64,000 nt of DNA from Sulfurisphaera ohwakuensis (GCF_009729055.1 NZ_CP045484.1:1364001-1428000), one strand, 5' to 3'; shown: positions 39,157-51,714, numbered from the stretch's first letter. A program made the numbers and translations. The notes: a model not told the origin generated them from the letters alone.

Positions 39157-41169
39157 ATGATACCACAGATAGTGTCGCAATTTTCTATTAATTTGCCAAA
39201 TGATTTAAATTATTGGTTTTATACTAATGGTGAAACGATTAGACTTTCTTCAAACGCGATAGTTACACCAGAAATCTCATTAAGTGAAAATGGTATTAAT
39301 ATTAAGGGATATTGGGTAATAAAAAGAAATTTTTCCGTTATACATATTGATGAAGATAACAATGAAAAAATAGTCTATTCTGATCCTCAAGCTTTAGATT
39401 TTGTGCTATTAGGAGAAGAAGTTTATCCTATTTTAAGAAAAAATAAATATATTATATTTAATAACGAAAAATATATTGATTATAAGCACAAATATTCTTT
39501 TTATGTGCTAGAAAATAAAAATAAAATTGAAGTAATTGTTAACGGAAAGTTAATAGATTTAGAGAAGCCCATTAAATATAGGATTTATCCCTCATTTATA
39601 TCTATAGTATATGAAGATCATTCTGTATTAATTGATAATTCTGGGAAAAAAGAGAGAATGAACAAACCAGCTTTTTATCTTGGTAAAACAAGTCTGGGAG
39701 ATATATATCAATCTGTTGCCGGGAAGATAATTTCTGAACAAGAATATGACCTTTTAGGCATATGTACTTCAGAGGCCTATTTAATAGGAGAGTCTTCTTC
39801 TGGTATAATTATCGCGTGTGGAGAAAAAGTAAAAAATTACTATAAAGGAGGATGGTCTTATATTTCTAATATATCAAATATTACAGCTAGCTTTGTAAAT
39901 TATAATTTCGTAATTATAACTGATCTTCAAACATCTGTTTATACTGGTGAACTTAAGAAGCTATTTGATCTTCAAAACGTTAAAAGTATTATAGCTAATA
40001 GAAAATATTTATTTGTTTTATCAAATTCTCATAAGTTATATCTTATAGAACCTATTGAGAAAGATTTGATAGAAGTAATAAATTCTAATAACACCTTGTC
40101 ATCTCCAGCAATAATAAAAGTTTCTGACATGTGGGATATAAAATTAGGTAAGGAGCTTATTGAAATAGAGAAAAAGAGTGAAAGTAATTACAGGCTATTA
40201 TATGTTGAGCCTTATAGGTTAACTCAAGTAACTTCGACTATAACATTAGAAAATGAATTATTTAAATATAGTAAGAATTTAGAGGTTATTTCGGAAAATT
40301 TAGATATCTCATTAGTTAATGCTGAATTAATTAAGGCTGTTAATGGTAGAATAAAAGGCTCTCCAGAATTTTATAATAGTATATTAAGGCTAAATATAAA
40401 ATATAAAATTCCAAGTAGAACAGAGAAGTATATTAAAATAAAAGTGCACGAAAAAGAGTATAAATTTAACATAAAAGATACACAAGGAGAAATGTTTATT
40501 TCTATACCATTAGTAAAATTTGACAATAACGAAGAATTAGTAGTGCTACAAGTAGAACGTAAAGGGTATATTGAAACTACAAAAGAATTTCTTATACCTA
40601 TCAAAATTGTAAAGGAAAATAAAAATTATCACAGAGAAGAAATTATTGAAAATACAGTAAGAAAGGTAATAGAAAAATCTAGTGACAGTCTTTTTGAATG
40701 GATAAAGATATTCGAGTTTCCATTAGATTATGAAAATGTTATAATAGCTAAAGCAAGAGATAAGGTAATAATTGAAGGTAAAGAAATTGAAGTTAGAGAG
40801 GGAAAGCAGATAATAGAAATCTCTAAAACTGGTTACAAGAGGATTTATATAGTTTATGGAATTCCTAACCCTATTAGAAATATAAGTGCTAAAATACTTA
40901 ATAATAAGCTATACATAAATGTGGATACAGCTTTAAGAATACCAATTACAGTAATTTATGGTACTCAAATTCAAACAAGTAATGGTGGCGAATATATTTT
41001 TGAATTAGATCCTGCTTATTCTTCTTTAAATATAAAAATTTATTACTCAAATGATATAAAATGGGAAACAAAATATGAACTTCAAGATCTATTTAGAAAA
41101 TCTATAATTTATTCATTGGTTAGTGCGGTAAAATTAAAAGAAGAGCTAGCTACTTTTGGTCTTTTATAA
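39157..41169 (+). CDS. upsX: UpsX, conserved protein of the ups pilus locus
   Basis: 670 residues, first gene of the UV-inducible pilus cluster. No signal peptide or membrane helix is seen; the protein is beta-rich with repeated short strands (for example YLIGESSSGIIIACGEKVK, FVIITDLQTSVYTGEL), which might form a beta-propeller in the first half, then a different beta domain (residues 370-670). Its function is unknown in the literature I recall. The assignment rests on gene order, upsX-upsE-upsF-upsA-upsB, and size. It is 44 bases before upsE. Confidence 0.82.
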   Translation: MIPQIVSQFSINLPNDLNYWFYTNGETIRLSSNAIVTPEISLSENGINIKGYWVIKRNFSVIHIDEDNNEKIVYSDPQALDFVLLGEEVYPILRKNKYIIFNNEKYIDYKHKYSFYVLENKNKIEVIVNGKLIDLEKPIKYRIYPSFISIVYEDHSVLIDNSGKKERMNKPAFYLGKTSLGDIYQSVAGKIISEQEYDLLGICTSEAYLIGESSSGIIIACGEKVKNYYKGGWSYISNISNITASFVNYNFVIITDLQTSVYTGELKKLFDLQNVKSIIANRKYLFVLSNSHKLYLIEPIEKDLIEVINSNNTLSSPAIIKVSDMWDIKLGKELIEIEKKSESNYRLLYVEPYRLTQVTSTITLENELFKYSKNLEVISENLDISLVNAELIKAVNGRIKGSPEFYNSILRLNIKYKIPSRTEKYIKIKVHEKEYKFNIKDTQGEMFISIPLVKFDNNEELVVLQVERKGYIETTKEFLIPIKIVKENKNYHREEIIENTVRKVIEKSSDSLFEWIKIFEFPLDYENVIIAKARDKVIIEGKEIEVREGKQIIEISKTGYKRIYIVYGIPNPIRNISAKILNNKLYINVDTALRIPITVIYGTQIQTSNGGEYIFELDPAYSSLNIKIYYSNDIKWETKYELQDLFRKSIIYSLVSAVKLKEELATFGLL

Positions 41170-41170
41170 T

Positions 41171-41204
41171 ATTTTCACTTTGCTCAGAGTTCTTTTTTAT
41201 TTAC
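41171..41204 (+). promoter_or_regulatory. upsE promoter region with ATTTTC element
   Basis: ATTTTCA, six bases of spacing to CTCAGAGT, then TTTTTTATTT, directly parallel to the upsX upstream region. It fits a UV-responsive second promoter inside the locus, as expected if upsE is separately induced. Confidence 0.5.
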
Positions 41205-41213
41205 CTAAATAAT

Positions 41214-42638
41214 ATGACAACTATTCTTCATGAGTACTATGTAGGTCCAGCTAAAATAAGAATATTACGTGATGATAATGGAATTTGTAAATACATTGTT
41301 GAAGAACCACAACTAACAGAATACGAAGAAGAAATAAAGAATTCCATATTATCTGAAATTATGTATACTAATTTAAAAAACATAGAAGATTTTGTAATTA
41401 GTAAGTTAAAAGATAAAGGATTTAAGGATGATGTAATTGAAAAAATTCTCTATCATGTTAAAAAAAGCATGCTATATGATAATATAACTCCATTAATGTT
41501 AGATCAAGAAATTGAAGAAATTGAATGTAGAGGTTTTGGTTATCCTATAACTGTCATTCACAGATCTTTTTCGGAATGTATTAGACTTTTCACGAATATA
41601 ATTCCAAAAAACGAGGATGATATTATAAAAATTATTGAGAAAATGGCAAATAAGGCCAATAAAAGTATTAATATAGCTAAACCTTATGTTGAGTTTTCAC
41701 TCCCAGAAGGACATAGAGTAGCTGCTACTTTAGGCAGTGAAATATCATTACCTGGTTCTACATTTGATATACGTAAATTTCCGTCTAAACCTCTCAGTAT
41801 TATCCAGATGATCATTAATGGTATGTTAAATGAGCTAATAGCATCTTATTTATGGTTCATAATGAAATATAAACCATTTATAATGATCTTGGGACCTACT
41901 GGTTCTGGTAAGACTTCTCTCTTAACAGCTATTCTTAATTTAATTAATCCAAGTTATAAGATTTTAACAATTGAAGACACTCCAGAAATAAATATAACCA
42001 GTGACAATTGGGTTAGGTTTATAAGTAGATCAACTTTGGCAGGTAACTATGATGTAACTTTAAGTGATTTAGCTAAATTAGCTCTACGATATAGGCCCGA
42101 TTATTTAGTGGTTGGAGAAGTTAGAGGAAAAGAGATAGAAGCTCTAATTCATGCTGCAGCATCTGGCCATGGTTCTTTAACTACTTTTCATGGTTCAAGA
42201 CCTATAGACGCTATTACTAGAATAACTGATTTACTATCTTCTGATTTGTCTAAACTTTTTTTGCAAACTATATGGTCCTTCATAATAGTAAGTAGAAGAA
42301 AAGAAGGAAACAAAAGTATTCGTAGTATAATCGGAATATATGAGACTTTAATAGATAAAAATAAAATTAAATTTAAAAAAGTAATTGAATGGTCGTTTAT
42401 AAAAAATGAATTTATTCCTCTAGATATAAATTCTTTATCAAAGAGATCATATAGACTAAAATGGATTAGTAGAGTTTATGGGTTATCCATTGAAGAGATA
42501 AGACAAGAAATAGAAAGAAGGATGAATTTCCTTACTACTTTAAAAAACGAGAAAGTTATTGATTTTGTTGATGTTTCTTACAAAATAAGAAAGTTTTATG
42601 AAGTAGGTGAGGTTAGTGCTAAGAATGTTGCTCAATAA
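41214..42638 (+). CDS. upsE: UpsE, type IV pilus assembly ATPase
   Basis: 474-residue secretion ATPase that powers pilus assembly from the cytosolic face. Walker A is GPTGSGKT at residues 227-234, followed by LTIEDTPEI (Asp box), Walker B LVVGEVRG near 298-305 and the His box with HAAASGHGSLTTFHG. An N-terminal domain (residues 1-130) fits the archaeal pilus/archaellum ATPase family. It overlaps upsF. All catalytic motifs are intact. Confidence 0.93.
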   Translation: MTTILHEYYVGPAKIRILRDDNGICKYIVEEPQLTEYEEEIKNSILSEIMYTNLKNIEDFVISKLKDKGFKDDVIEKILYHVKKSMLYDNITPLMLDQEIEEIECRGFGYPITVIHRSFSECIRLFTNIIPKNEDDIIKIIEKMANKANKSINIAKPYVEFSLPEGHRVAATLGSEISLPGSTFDIRKFPSKPLSIIQMIINGMLNELIASYLWFIMKYKPFIMILGPTGSGKTSLLTAILNLINPSYKILTIEDTPEINITSDNWVRFISRSTLAGNYDVTLSDLAKLALRYRPDYLVVGEVRGKEIEALIHAAASGHGSLTTFHGSRPIDAITRITDLLSSDLSKLFLQTIWSFIIVSRRKEGNKSIRSIIGIYETLIDKNKIKFKKVIEWSFIKNEFIPLDINSLSKRSYRLKWISRVYGLSIEEIRQEIERRMNFLTTLKNEKVIDFVDVSYKIRKFYEVGEVSAKNVAQ

Positions 42639-44088
42639 GCTCAATAAAATTTCTCCATGTAATGTTTTTAATCAGAAAATTAAGGAGTATATTGAATATT
42701 ATGGCGATGATTATAACAAAATCTGTAGTAAGTATCATTATCTATTAAAAATATTTATTTTATTACTAATAGCAATAACTATACTAGGAATGTTTTTATT
42801 AAGATTCTTAATATTTCTTGATATACCAACTGGATTAATAGCATATACTTATCCTTTGGTTTATACTTGGTCTAGAAGAGAAGAATATAAGAAAACTGTA
42901 AACTTAGAAGCTCCTTTTACCACTATAATAGTCTATATTAATTCAATTGTAGATAAAAGTTTATTATATACTTTTAAGGAGCTATCAGAAGTTAAAGAGT
43001 TAAAAATACCCAGAATTGAGTACACGTTTCTTAATAAAATGATAGAATATATGGGGTTTTCATACATTAAGGCGTTAGAAAAGAGGGCTAATTTGCACCG
43101 CGGAGATTTGTTAGGGAAATTATATGACAATTATCTTGCTGCTTTAAATCTAGGTGTAACTATTAAGGATCGATTAAGGGATGTACTAAAAGATGTAATG
43201 TATGAGTTAAAAGAATCATATAAGACCTATATTGATAAATCCGCCGAACTAGCAGAAATTCAGTTTGCTTTACTGTTATTGCTTCCTATTGTATTGCTCG
43301 GATTCGCATTTACTTTTAAAACATCAATTACTGAACTTCTTCTTCCTTTACTCTTTATTCCCCCACTAATTTTTGTAATTTCGACCATTCAACCGGGAGT
43401 TGATTATAATATTAAACATAATAAGTATATTTATTCGCTTATAATAATTCCGATAGCTATATTTATTCCTGTACAAATAGCATTTAGATTGATAATAATT
43501 TTTTCAGTACTCTTATTTGTAAGTTTCTTCATATATCAACAAATACAATTAGCTAATGAATTAGAGAAATCATTGCCATTATTACTTAAGGAAATAGCAG
43601 AGTATCTAAGACTGGGATATACTATACAGAATGCAATACCTAGAATAAAAATTAACTCATCTAAAGTAAATAAAGTTTTAAGTGAGATCTTAAGACAATC
43701 CAATGAGATCTCAACACCATCAAAACTATTTAATATGAGTATGAAAGTTTTATTTATTATATCAAAATCTGGTTCCTCTTCGGTAGCTTTAGAGGAATTA
43801 GCTAATGCAATCAATGAAATAGTATATGCTAAACAATCTCTAATTAGACAACTTAGACTGTATGATGCTATGATAATATTAACTCCAATAATGTTATGGT
43901 TAGCATTTGGTACTTTAAATAAGATAGTAAGTAGCACACTTCCAGCAATAGATATAATAGCGGCTTATAGTGTTGGTTCAGTAATTTTATTCTCTAAATT
44001 ATCTAGATTCACATTATTATATTTCCCAGCAATTTTGCTTCTTGTAGTAGTCTTACTAATACTTTCGTTTTTGCCACCCGTCTTTTAA
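42625..44088 (+). CDS. upsF: UpsF, pilus assembly membrane platform
   Basis: Polytopic TadC/FlaJ-like membrane protein that anchors the assembly ATPase. Hydrophobic segments include ILLLIAITILGMFLLRFLIF, FALLLLLPIVLLGFAFTF, LLLPLLFIPPLIFVIS, two joined helices at IIIPIAIFIPVQIAF and LIIIFSVLLFVSFFIY, and the C-terminal PAILLLVVVLLILSFLPP. Two large cytosolic loops separate them, as in the duplicated T2SSF fold. ATG at 42625 preferred; GTG at 42607 is possible. About 487 residues. Confidence 0.92.
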   Translation: MLLNKLNKISPCNVFNQKIKEYIEYYGDDYNKICSKYHYLLKIFILLLIAITILGMFLLRFLIFLDIPTGLIAYTYPLVYTWSRREEYKKTVNLEAPFTTIIVYINSIVDKSLLYTFKELSEVKELKIPRIEYTFLNKMIEYMGFSYIKALEKRANLHRGDLLGKLYDNYLAALNLGVTIKDRLRDVLKDVMYELKESYKTYIDKSAELAEIQFALLLLLPIVLLGFAFTFKTSITELLLPLLFIPPLIFVISTIQPGVDYNIKHNKYIYSLIIIPIAIFIPVQIAFRLIIIFSVLLFVSFFIYQQIQLANELEKSLPLLLKEIAEYLRLGYTIQNAIPRIKINSSKVNKVLSEILRQSNEISTPSKLFNMSMKVLFIISKSGSSSVALEELANAINEIVYAKQSLIRQLRLYDAMIILTPIMLWLAFGTLNKIVSSTLPAIDIIAAYSVGSVILFSKLSRFTLLYFPAILLLVVVLLILSFLPPVF

Positions 44089-44114
44089 TAGCCTATAGTT
44101 ATATGGGGAACAAT

Positions 44115-44570
44115 ATGAGAAGAACTAAAGGGATTTCATCAATATTAGGAACTGTAATAGTATTAGCAATAACTATAGCTTTAGGGGCATTGTTATATGC
44201 ATATGCAAACGGAATGTTTAGTAATCTAACTCAAAATGTTAATGTTGGTGCTCAGGCTCAAATTATTGTAAATCCTTCCACTGGCGAATCCTATCTTCAA
44301 TTTTCCTTAACAAATAATGGCAACATACAAGTTATTATATATAATATAACAGTAAGAGGAGCCAGCAATACTGGTTCTTTAGGCTATACAAGTAATAATG
44401 TATCTATAGAATTAAATCCTGGCCAATCCTATCAGGACATAATGCCAATAACTAGTTCTAGCTTATCCGTACAACCAGGCAATTATTATACCGTAATATT
44501 TCTTGGTAAAACCTCAACTGGCAAACCATTCTCAATAGTTCTCAATGTGCTTGCTAGTGAGACAGAGTGA
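44115..44570 (+). CDS. upsA: UpsA, major pilin
   Basis: Pilin subunit with a class III signal peptide: MRRTKG then the hydrophobic ISSILGTVIVLAITIALGAL. PibD peptidase would cut after Gly. The mature part is beta-rich with many Asn, Ser and Thr and several N-glycosylation sequons (NVSI and others). A TTTTAATA box at 44083-44090 places transcription start at the ATG 44115, so a leaderless message is likely; ATG at 44103 is the alternative. Extracellular filament for species-specific cell aggregation. Confidence 0.92.
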   Translation: MRRTKGISSILGTVIVLAITIALGALLYAYANGMFSNLTQNVNVGAQAQIIVNPSTGESYLQFSLTNNGNIQVIIYNITVRGASNTGSLGYTSNNVSIELNPGQSYQDIMPITSSSLSVQPGNYYTVIFLGKTSTGKPFSIVLNVLASETE

Positions 44571-44576
44571 TTTAAA

Positions 44577-44972
44577 ATGAAAGGTATTTCGTCAATTTTT
44601 TCTTCACTAATTGTTACTATGATAACCATAAGTTTAGCAGTACCATTATTCTTCTATTTTAATGGATTATATGATAATAATAATGGGATCATAAGCCAAA
44701 ATTTTAATAAACTAAATAATGCTACACTTACTCAATTATCTATAATAAATCTAGGAAATAGTACAGCTCAAATATATTTTTATAACTATGGAAAAAGTCA
44801 GATTAGTATTAGTTTACTAATTATAAATAACAAAGAATATCATATAAATATAGTTATAAAACCAAATGAAATTATACCATTAAGTAAAATAATTGGTGCT
44901 AATTTAATTCTGACAAATTCTACTTTAATAATAGAAATGAACGGTAATTATTATTACTATAATATTAGATAA
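44577..44972 (+). CDS. upsB: UpsB, second pilin
   Basis: 131 residues, class III signal peptide MKG followed by ISSIFSSLIVTMITISLAVPLFF; the rest is Asn-rich and beta-like, with many potential N-glycosylation sites (for example NATL, NSTAQ, NSTL). It starts 6 bases after upsA and is co-transcribed. Likely a minor or co-assembled pilin. The C-terminus overlaps the opposing HTH gene by 8 bases. Confidence 0.88.
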   Translation: MKGISSIFSSLIVTMITISLAVPLFFYFNGLYDNNNGIISQNFNKLNNATLTQLSIINLGNSTAQIYFYNYGKSQISISLLIINNKEYHINIVIKPNEIIPLSKIIGANLILTNSTLIIEMNGNYYYYNIR

Positions 44973-45228
44973 GGTTTATATCTTTTTTTACATTAATCTC
45001 AATTTCTAGCCCTTTTTCTAAAGCGTTAAGTATCTCGTTTCCTTTTTCTGTAAGTTTATATACTTTATGTGATCCCTTTGAGTAGATAGTCTCTATGAGT
45101 TTTAAATCTTCTAGCACATGAAACAATGCTAATACTTCATATCGTGGTAATCCAGTATAAACTACAACTTCACCAGGATTAACGTGTCCTTTCTTAATTG
45201 CTTCTAACACTAATTTTATCTCATACAT
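44965..45228 (-). CDS. small winged-helix DNA-binding protein
   Basis: 87 residues: helix-turn-helix in VNPGEVVVYTGLPRYEVLALFHVLEDLKLIE and a wing KGSHKVYKLTEKG. It is inserted on the opposite strand between upsB and the endonuclease III gene, with its start 52 bases from the divergent nth. The position suggests control of the DNA-processing genes or of itself, but no binding site is proven. Confidence 0.75.
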   Translation of the reverse strand: MYEIKLVLEAIKKGHVNPGEVVVYTGLPRYEVLALFHVLEDLKLIETIYSKGSHKVYKLTEKGNEILNALEKGLEIEINVKKDINLI

Positions 45229-45280
45229 TAATTATCACATTTATTTCAAACCTTTTTAAGGTAAATAGCAAATATACCTA

Positions 45281-45955
45281 GTGTGTAACCCAAAAGAACT
45301 TTTAAATAAATTATCTAATGTTTATTCTATAGACCCAAAGGATTTTGTAGCATACTATGTGTGTAAAAACACAAGTGATGTGTTTAAAACATTTGTTGCC
45401 ACAATTCTCTCACAGAATTCTACTGATAAAGCAACATATGTTGCATATAATAATCTTGAAAATAAAATTGGAGTTACGGTTGATAAGATTTTAAGCATAA
45501 GTGAAGATGAACTTAAGGAAGTTATCAAGATTGTAGGTCTTTCCAATTCAAAAGCAAGGTATATAAAGAATATAGCATTATTTTTCAAAAGAAATAAAAT
45601 AGATGAGCTTACAAGACTTCCTTGCGATAAATTAAGGGAATTATTTCTTACTGTAGACGGAATTGGTGAAAAAACCGCTGATGTTGTTCTGGTAAATTGT
45701 TTTAAATGTAAGTTTTTCCCAGTGGATACACATATAAAAAGAGTTATGAGCCGTCTAGGTATTTTAGGGTCAAAACCACAATATAAGGAAATTGCCAATT
45801 TCTTTATTTCATCACTTAATGAAGATGAATTGCTAGAAGCACATCAATTGATAATACTTCACGGAAGAAAAACTTGCACTGCAAAAAAACCTTTATGCGA
45901 TAAATGTGTAATAAATTATTGCTGTGAATATTTCTCTCGAATGGGTAAGCACTAA
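45281..45955 (+). CDS. nth: endonuclease III-like DNA glycosylase/AP lyase
   Basis: 224 residues. Helix-hairpin-helix LTVDGIGEKTADVVL with catalytic Lys131, and Asp149 in FFPVDTHIKRV. The 4Fe-4S cluster cysteines are at 199, 206, 209 and 215 in the C-x6-C-x2-C-x5-C pattern. Removes oxidised pyrimidines. Start GTG at 45281. Its position just beyond the ups genes is conserved in Sulfolobales and links the pili to DNA repair. Confidence 0.92.
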   Translation: MCNPKELLNKLSNVYSIDPKDFVAYYVCKNTSDVFKTFVATILSQNSTDKATYVAYNNLENKIGVTVDKILSISEDELKEVIKIVGLSNSKARYIKNIALFFKRNKIDELTRLPCDKLRELFLTVDGIGEKTADVVLVNCFKCKFFPVDTHIKRVMSRLGILGSKPQYKEIANFFISSLNEDELLEAHQLIILHGRKTCTAKKPLCDKCVINYCCEYFSRMGKH

Positions 45956-46493
45956 GGATTTATTACCTCATGAAGATATCATACCCTCTATAGTAGAAGA
46001 AAATGTTTTAAATATAAAGAAAAAACAAAAAATTGTTCCTATAATAGTAGATACCAATACTAATCTTATATTAGACGGTCATCATAGGTATTATGCTTTT
46101 ATAAAATTAGGAATAAGGAAAATTCCTGTATACTATGTAGATTATAGGAGTAGTAATATAATTGTAAATACATGGTATAGGTTAATTTACCCTCCACTGC
46201 TGTTATCCTTAAATGTAAATGGAGAGTATTGTGTAACAGATAAAGGAACTAAAATTTTGTGTGATAATTCGCTTTATAAACTATACTGGCGACAAAATAT
46301 GTTAGAGCAAATTCTAATAAAAAATGGTTATAAGATTATAAAAAATTTTAAAGAAGGATTATATATTCCTCCTTTAGAAAAAGAATACGTTATTAGTATT
46401 GCTCTAAAAGGATTGAGATTTCCACCAAAATCAACTAGGCACGAGTATAAATTTTATATAGCTAAAGAAGAAATTGGGATTAATGAATATTAG
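45924..46493 (+). CDS. ParB-like nuclease-domain protein
   Basis: 189 residues. The N-terminal ParB/sulfiredoxin-type domain has KDLLPHEDII, KIVPIIVDTNTNLILDGHHRYYAFIKLG with the DGHHR motif, and IPVYYVDY. The C-terminal half is unfamiliar, basic, and ends with PPKSTRHEYKFYIAKEE. Start GTG at 45924, overlapping nth by 32 bases. ParB-like proteins can bind and cut DNA; this one is a known companion of the ups locus and may process exchanged DNA. Confidence 0.85.
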   Translation: MNISLEWVSTKDLLPHEDIIPSIVEENVLNIKKKQKIVPIIVDTNTNLILDGHHRYYAFIKLGIRKIPVYYVDYRSSNIIVNTWYRLIYPPLLLSLNVNGEYCVTDKGTKILCDNSLYKLYWRQNMLEQILIKNGYKIIKNFKEGLYIPPLEKEYVISIALKGLRFPPKSTRHEYKFYIAKEEIGINEY

Positions 46494-47865
46494 TTGGTTA
46501 CTTCAGTTTTTAATATTTCTTTACCCAGCATTATTTGTTACGTATCAAATGTATTTGTATAGGATTGCTAATAATACTATTAATTCAGATCATATAGAAA
46601 TTAAAAATTATCCCTTCTTATCTATTATTGTTCCTACAAAAGGCGAAAAAATATCTATTATTCAAGGCTTGATAAAAAATATCTCGGAATTAATATGGGA
46701 TAAAGACAAAATGGAAGTAATTATTGTTTCCGATGATACAGAAGAATATTTTGAAGAAATAAAGAGCAAGCTTATTATTCCAGAAGGTTTAAAAGTATAT
46801 TTATATAGAAGAGAAAAGAAGCTGGGTTATAAGAGCGGTGCTTTATTATATGGATATGAGAGGTCTAAGGGTGAGTTAATATTAACTATTGATGTAGATT
46901 CCAGGTTACAGAAAGATGCACTTGTAAAAGCTTATTCTAGAATGATAACTAATAACTGTGATGCTGTAGCTCTACAATGGGTAGGGTATTCAGAGAATAC
47001 TTATTCTAAACTAGCTAAGGGCATAATGGCTTCTACTTTTTTTGCTAGTAAAGCTCTCTTTGAAGGTAAAGAGAAGATTCACTTAACTGTTTTCCCAGTA
47101 GGTAGTGGTACACTGTTTAGAAGGGATGCATTAGAAAGTGTTGGAGGATGGGACTATAAAATAATTCAAGATGACCTAGAAATAGGTACAAGATTAATAA
47201 ATAAAAATAAAAAAATATGTTCTTCTGGTGTGCCAATTTATATTGAAGTGCCTGACAATTTCTTTTCATTCTATATTCAGCAAACAAGATGGGCTATGGG
47301 TACTGGGGAAGTTATTAGAAATAGGTTAAGATATATAATAACAGCGAAAGTTGGCTTACTAAAAAAAATAGATATGATATTTCATTTATTACAATATACT
47401 CCGATTCTCTTTACATTTATAGGATCAGTGATATTAGTAGTATTAGCTCCTTTTATTAATTATGATCCTTTAAAAACTCCATTATTTCTATTTTGGGGCA
47501 TTATATTAGGTTTATATGCATATATAATTTATGAGGTTGCCATAAAATTAGGTTTTAGGAGAAGAGACGCTATATTCTCGTTAGGTAGGGTATCTGGATT
47601 TACAGTAGCAATCTCACCATTTATATTCTATTATTTTCTAAAAGGTTTATTAAGCAATAGAAAAACCTATATTATTACACCAAAAGGTGGAAATAAAATA
47701 AGCAAGCAATATAGGACGATAATTATTATAGGGCTTCTAGGGATTATATATACCCTTGCTGTTATAATATATTTGTTACACCATAACTATTTTACCTCTT
47801 TATGGTTAGCCTACTATTCTTCCGGTTTCTTGTATACTTTATTAACTTTTAACAAGGAATTATGA
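46483..47865 (+). CDS. membrane-bound family 2 glycosyltransferase
   Basis: About 460 residues. N-terminal membrane helix (LLQFLIFLYPALFVTYQMYL), then a GT-A domain with SIIVPTKGEK, DVDSR as nucleotide-sugar and metal site, VFPVGSGTLFRR, and QDDLEIG acceptor motif with QQTRWAMGTGE, a QxxRW processive signature. Three to four helices follow (LLQYTPILFTFIGSVILVVLAP and others). TTG at 46474 is the alternative start. The context suggests sugar attachment to pilins or the S-layer. Confidence 0.88.
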   Translation: MNISWLLQFLIFLYPALFVTYQMYLYRIANNTINSDHIEIKNYPFLSIIVPTKGEKISIIQGLIKNISELIWDKDKMEVIIVSDDTEEYFEEIKSKLIIPEGLKVYLYRREKKLGYKSGALLYGYERSKGELILTIDVDSRLQKDALVKAYSRMITNNCDAVALQWVGYSENTYSKLAKGIMASTFFASKALFEGKEKIHLTVFPVGSGTLFRRDALESVGGWDYKIIQDDLEIGTRLINKNKKICSSGVPIYIEVPDNFFSFYIQQTRWAMGTGEVIRNRLRYIITAKVGLLKKIDMIFHLLQYTPILFTFIGSVILVVLAPFINYDPLKTPLFLFWGIILGLYAYIIYEVAIKLGFRRRDAIFSLGRVSGFTVAISPFIFYYFLKGLLSNRKTYIITPKGGNKISKQYRTIIIIGLLGIIYTLAVIIYLLHHNYFTSLWLAYYSSGFLYTLLTFNKEL

Positions 47866-47905
47866 ACAAATCTTTTTAATAGCCTAACTAGTTATCTACA
47901 TCTGG

Positions 47906-50527
<2,622 letters not shown>

Positions 50528-50772
50528 TATTCTATAGGATTTCACACAGTTGTTACTAACTATAATCCATGGAAAATTCCAGTAAATCATACCTATTATA
50601 TCAATGATACTAGGCTCGCAAGAATCTTTGTGAGTATGTATAATAGCTTTGATTTTTGGCAAGTATTTATAAAATTCTTCTGTGTTAATTTCAAATCTAT
50701 TTTCATTTTTAGATACATTTTCAACATAAACAATTGTATTGTCTTCTAAGAGAATTCCAATTTTCTCTTTTC

Positions 50773-51678
50773 TCAAGGAGTTATCAACTCCTCTAAACCC
50801 GCTATCGTCTTAAGTATATCAGTTCTAGTCACTATTCCTATAACTTTCTGATCTTGATTATATACTAGAAGTCTACCCACATTATATATTAACATTTTCT
50901 TTATTGCAGTTAAAATATCGTCTTCGTCTCTTATACTAATAACATTAGTTTTCATGTAATCACTTACTTTCGCATCATATTTTCCTTCAAAGAAAGCCTT
51001 GATTATATCAGCCGTAGTTAAGATTCCTAATGTTTTTCCTTCATTGTCAAGTACTGGTGCTCCTCTGATTCCTTCCTTGTAGAATATTTGAGACGCTTCT
51101 TTTAAAGTCATATCCGGTTTTAGGGCTACTAATTTCTTTGAAATCAAACTTTTTATCTGAACTTTTGGTATACTAATCATTCTGGTTACGTCTGCGATTA
51201 ATTCTTTTCTTGTATCATCAATATGTATAACAACTCCTTCTATTACAAGTCTAGTGTAGGGAATAGGACCGATCTTTATAGAATCTCCCACTTTTAATTT
51301 TCTTAAGTCACCGTTTACTCTTAAAAGCACTTTATTCCCAGAAGGGTTTGTAATATCAAGAAGTTCAATATTACTAATTTTTATGTCCGTTTCTAGTCCA
51401 TCCTTATATAAACTTATTTGATCAAATACCGGTGTAATAATTGGATTTTTGATAGACTCATAAGCTTTTAAGGTAGGAACGTAACCACCATTAGGACCCG
51501 GTTTAGATTCTATTAAGCCTAAGACTTTAAGGCTAAGAATTATGTTTCTAACTGTTCCCTCATCCTTTCCAATAACGTCAGCAACTTCTTTGCTTTTTAT
51601 CATCCTTTTATATCTGTTATATAGGTCTACTAATGCTAGAAGTATTTCCCTCTGAGTAGATGATAGATTCTGCATCAA
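50773..51678 (-). CDS. HTH-CBS transcriptional regulator (DUF293/CBS)
   Basis: 301 residues in three parts: wHTH (residues 5-70, IKSKEVADVIGKDEGTVRNIILSL), a DUF293-type beta domain (about 75-170, IKIGPIPYTRLVIEGVVIHI), and a CBS pair from residue 175 (LVALKPDMTLKEASQIFYKE and VISIRDEDDILTAIKKMLIY). CBS domains bind adenine nucleotides or SAM, so the protein probably senses energy or methyl status. A second ATG one codon in is possible. Confidence 0.85.
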   Translation of the reverse strand: MMQNLSSTQREILLALVDLYNRYKRMIKSKEVADVIGKDEGTVRNIILSLKVLGLIESKPGPNGGYVPTLKAYESIKNPIITPVFDQISLYKDGLETDIKISNIELLDITNPSGNKVLLRVNGDLRKLKVGDSIKIGPIPYTRLVIEGVVIHIDDTRKELIADVTRMISIPKVQIKSLISKKLVALKPDMTLKEASQIFYKEGIRGAPVLDNEGKTLGILTTADIIKAFFEGKYDAKVSDYMKTNVISIRDEDDILTAIKKMLIYNVGRLLVYNQDQKVIGIVTRTDILKTIAGLEELITP

Positions 51679-51714
51679 TAATTATAATACAAGTTTAGGT
51701 TTAAAAATAATTCC

